This document shows positions 4,469 to 5,436 of a stretch of DNA of 5,436 nucleotides, one piece after another; within the stretch, counting starts at the first letter, position 1, and each line of letters starts with the position of its first letter. The position numbers and the translations under genes were made by a program. The DNA comes from an uncultured Chloroflexota bacterium (GTDB taxonomy: Bacteria > Chloroflexota > Anaerolineae > Aggregatilineales > Phototrophicaceae): NCBI GenBank assembly GCA_937988705.1, contig CALKIA010000240.1, forward strand, positions 1 through 5,436, in the 5' to 3' direction. Under the pieces are notes generated by a model. The model had not been told where the DNA came from and did no database searches. It saw nothing but the letters and a program-made list of their open reading frames with translations.

Positions 4469-5436
4469 CTAATTGCGCAGCGGCTTGTTGGTCGAGAGCA
4501 TGTGCGCCATACGTTCGAGCGTCTTTTCAGTCTGGACGAGTTCGAGGAAGACTTTGCGTTCCAGATCGAGGAACACCTGCTCATCGATCCAGCCCGGTTC
4601 GCTCACGGCGCCGCCCGTGAGGACGTAGGCGAGTTTGCGGGCGATCAGCGCGTCGTGTTCGCTGGCGAGTCCCTGTTCCTTGAAGCCTTCAATGCCGATC
4701 AACAGGGCGGCGTAGGCATCCCGCCCGACGGCGTAGACCTTACCGGGACGCTGCGGCTGATAACCATCGGCCATGTGCAGCACTTCCCGCTTGGCTTCGC
4801 CCAGCAGGTGATCGCGGTTGAGCACGATGCGGTCGCACGGACCGAGGATACCCAGATCGCGCGCCTGCTTGGCGCTTTCACTGACTTTCGCCAGCATGAT
4901 CGCTTCAAAGACTTTCTGCAGATGGGGGAGCGCATCGGCGTTGGGGTGTGATGCCATCACCGGATTGACGACGCGGCGCACCAGTTCCTTACAGCCGCCG
5001 CTGCCAGGGATGAGGCCGACGCCGACTTCGACCAAGCCCGCGTACAGTTCCATGTGCGCGACCACGCGCGCCCCCGCCATGACGAATTCCGCGCCGCCGC
5101 CGAGCGCCATGTTGTGTGGCGCGACCACGACGGGCTTACTGGCGGTGCGCAGCGCCTGCATGGCGTCCTGCGACCCCTTGATTGTGCCTTCCAACTGGTC
5201 GAGCTGGCCAGATTGTACAGCCATCGCCACCATGAACAGGTTCGCACCCACGCAGAAGCGTTCGGCATCATTGCCGACCACCAAGCCTTCATAGGCGCCG
5301 GTTTCCAGCAGATCGACGGCTTTCCACGTCATTTCGACCACATCCGCATCGATGGCGTTGGCCGGGCTGTGGAATTCCAGCAGCGCGACGCCGTCGCCCA
5401 TATCGAGGATGCTCGCTCCGCTGTTGGCGGCGATCT
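4469..5436 (-). CDS. fadN: FadN-type 3-hydroxyacyl-CoA dehydrogenase/enoyl-CoA hydratase, C-terminal hydratase part (5' end outside window)
   Basis: The frame stays open to the right edge, and 11 codons upstream of the ATG at 5401 read IAANSGASILD. I therefore treat that ATG as internal and the gene as truncated by the window. About 321 C-terminal residues are visible. They form a crotonase domain: FHSPANAID, the first oxyanion-hole region FCVGANL, the second at ALGGGAEF, and IPGSGG. Counting from the ATG at 5401, Glu105 and Glu125 are 20 residues apart, the same spacing as the catalytic Glu144 and Glu164 of rat enoyl-CoA hydratase. The helical C-terminus ending LERMAHMLSTNKPLRN matches FadN-type proteins (about 790 residues), whose N-terminal half is an NAD-dependent 3-hydroxyacyl-CoA dehydrogenase. 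That half is not visible. The thiolase gene follows on the same strand, so the pair would supply hydration, dehydrogenation and thiolysis in beta-oxidation. Confidence 0.88.
   Translation of the reverse strand, partial: IAANSGASILDMGDGVALLEFHSPANAIDADVVEMTWKAVDLLETGAYEGLVVGNDAERFCVGANLFMVAMAVQSGQLDQLEGTIKGSQDAMQALRTASKPVVVAPHNMALGGGAEFVMAGARVVAHMELYAGLVEVGVGLIPGSGGCKELVRRVVNPVMASHPNADALPHLQKVFEAIMLAKVSESAKQARDLGILGPCDRIVLNRDHLLGEAKREVLHMADGYQPQRPGKVYAVGRDAYAALLIGIEGFKEQGLASEHDALIARKLAYVLTGGAVSEPGWIDEQVFLDLERKVFLELVQTEKTLERMAHMLSTNKPLRN

Noticed and set aside
5399..5401. ATG at 5401 as the true start of the hydratase gene
   Set aside because: The frame continues to the window edge, and the upstream residues NSGASILD fit the FadN interior.

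Overview
The window looks like a chromosomal stretch from a moderately GC-rich, free-living bacterium. A member of the Chloroflexota (Anaerolineae-like) fits best. This rests on three recalled resemblances: a FadN/FadA-type beta-oxidation pair, a toxin/antitoxin-like gene pair of a kind familiar from cyanobacteria and Chloroflexota, and GC-rich dispersed palindromes between genes. No rRNA, tRNA or marker gene confirms the placement, so the taxonomy is inference.

Left part (1-835, + strand): the 3' end of an unrecognised gene is followed after 4 nt by a small BECR/DUF4258-like protein. That gene overlaps a DUF2283 protein by 13 nt. The last two look like a toxin and antitoxin, with the toxin first and the genes translationally coupled. 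They are lower in GC (hand counts of 42-55% per 60 bases) than most of the window (53-72% in the lines counted). Two inverted repeats lie at and after the end of the pair.

Middle part (907-3140, + strand): three envelope proteins in a row. The first is a four-helix DUF420-like membrane protein with a tail of four 9-residue repeats. The second is a secreted protein built from two copies of one domain, each with a cysteine pair exactly 39 residues apart. The third is a five-helix membrane protein 11 nt downstream. A strong hairpin at 3141-3162 separates them from the convergent genes.

Right part (3175-5436, - strand): a FadA-type 3-ketoacyl-CoA thiolase lies downstream of the C-terminal crotonase half of a FadN-type 3-hydroxyacyl-CoA dehydrogenase/enoyl-CoA hydratase, which runs off the right edge. 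Together they would carry out the hydration, dehydrogenation and thiolysis steps of fatty-acid beta-oxidation. The 109-nt gap between them is full of structure: a GC-rich near-perfect palindrome, a second palindrome followed by a T run, and a degenerate heptamer repeat leading into the thiolase ribosome binding site. No complete new multi-gene system is evident. The most notable items are the toxin/antitoxin-like pair, the duplicated secreted protein and the fadN-fadA spacer.
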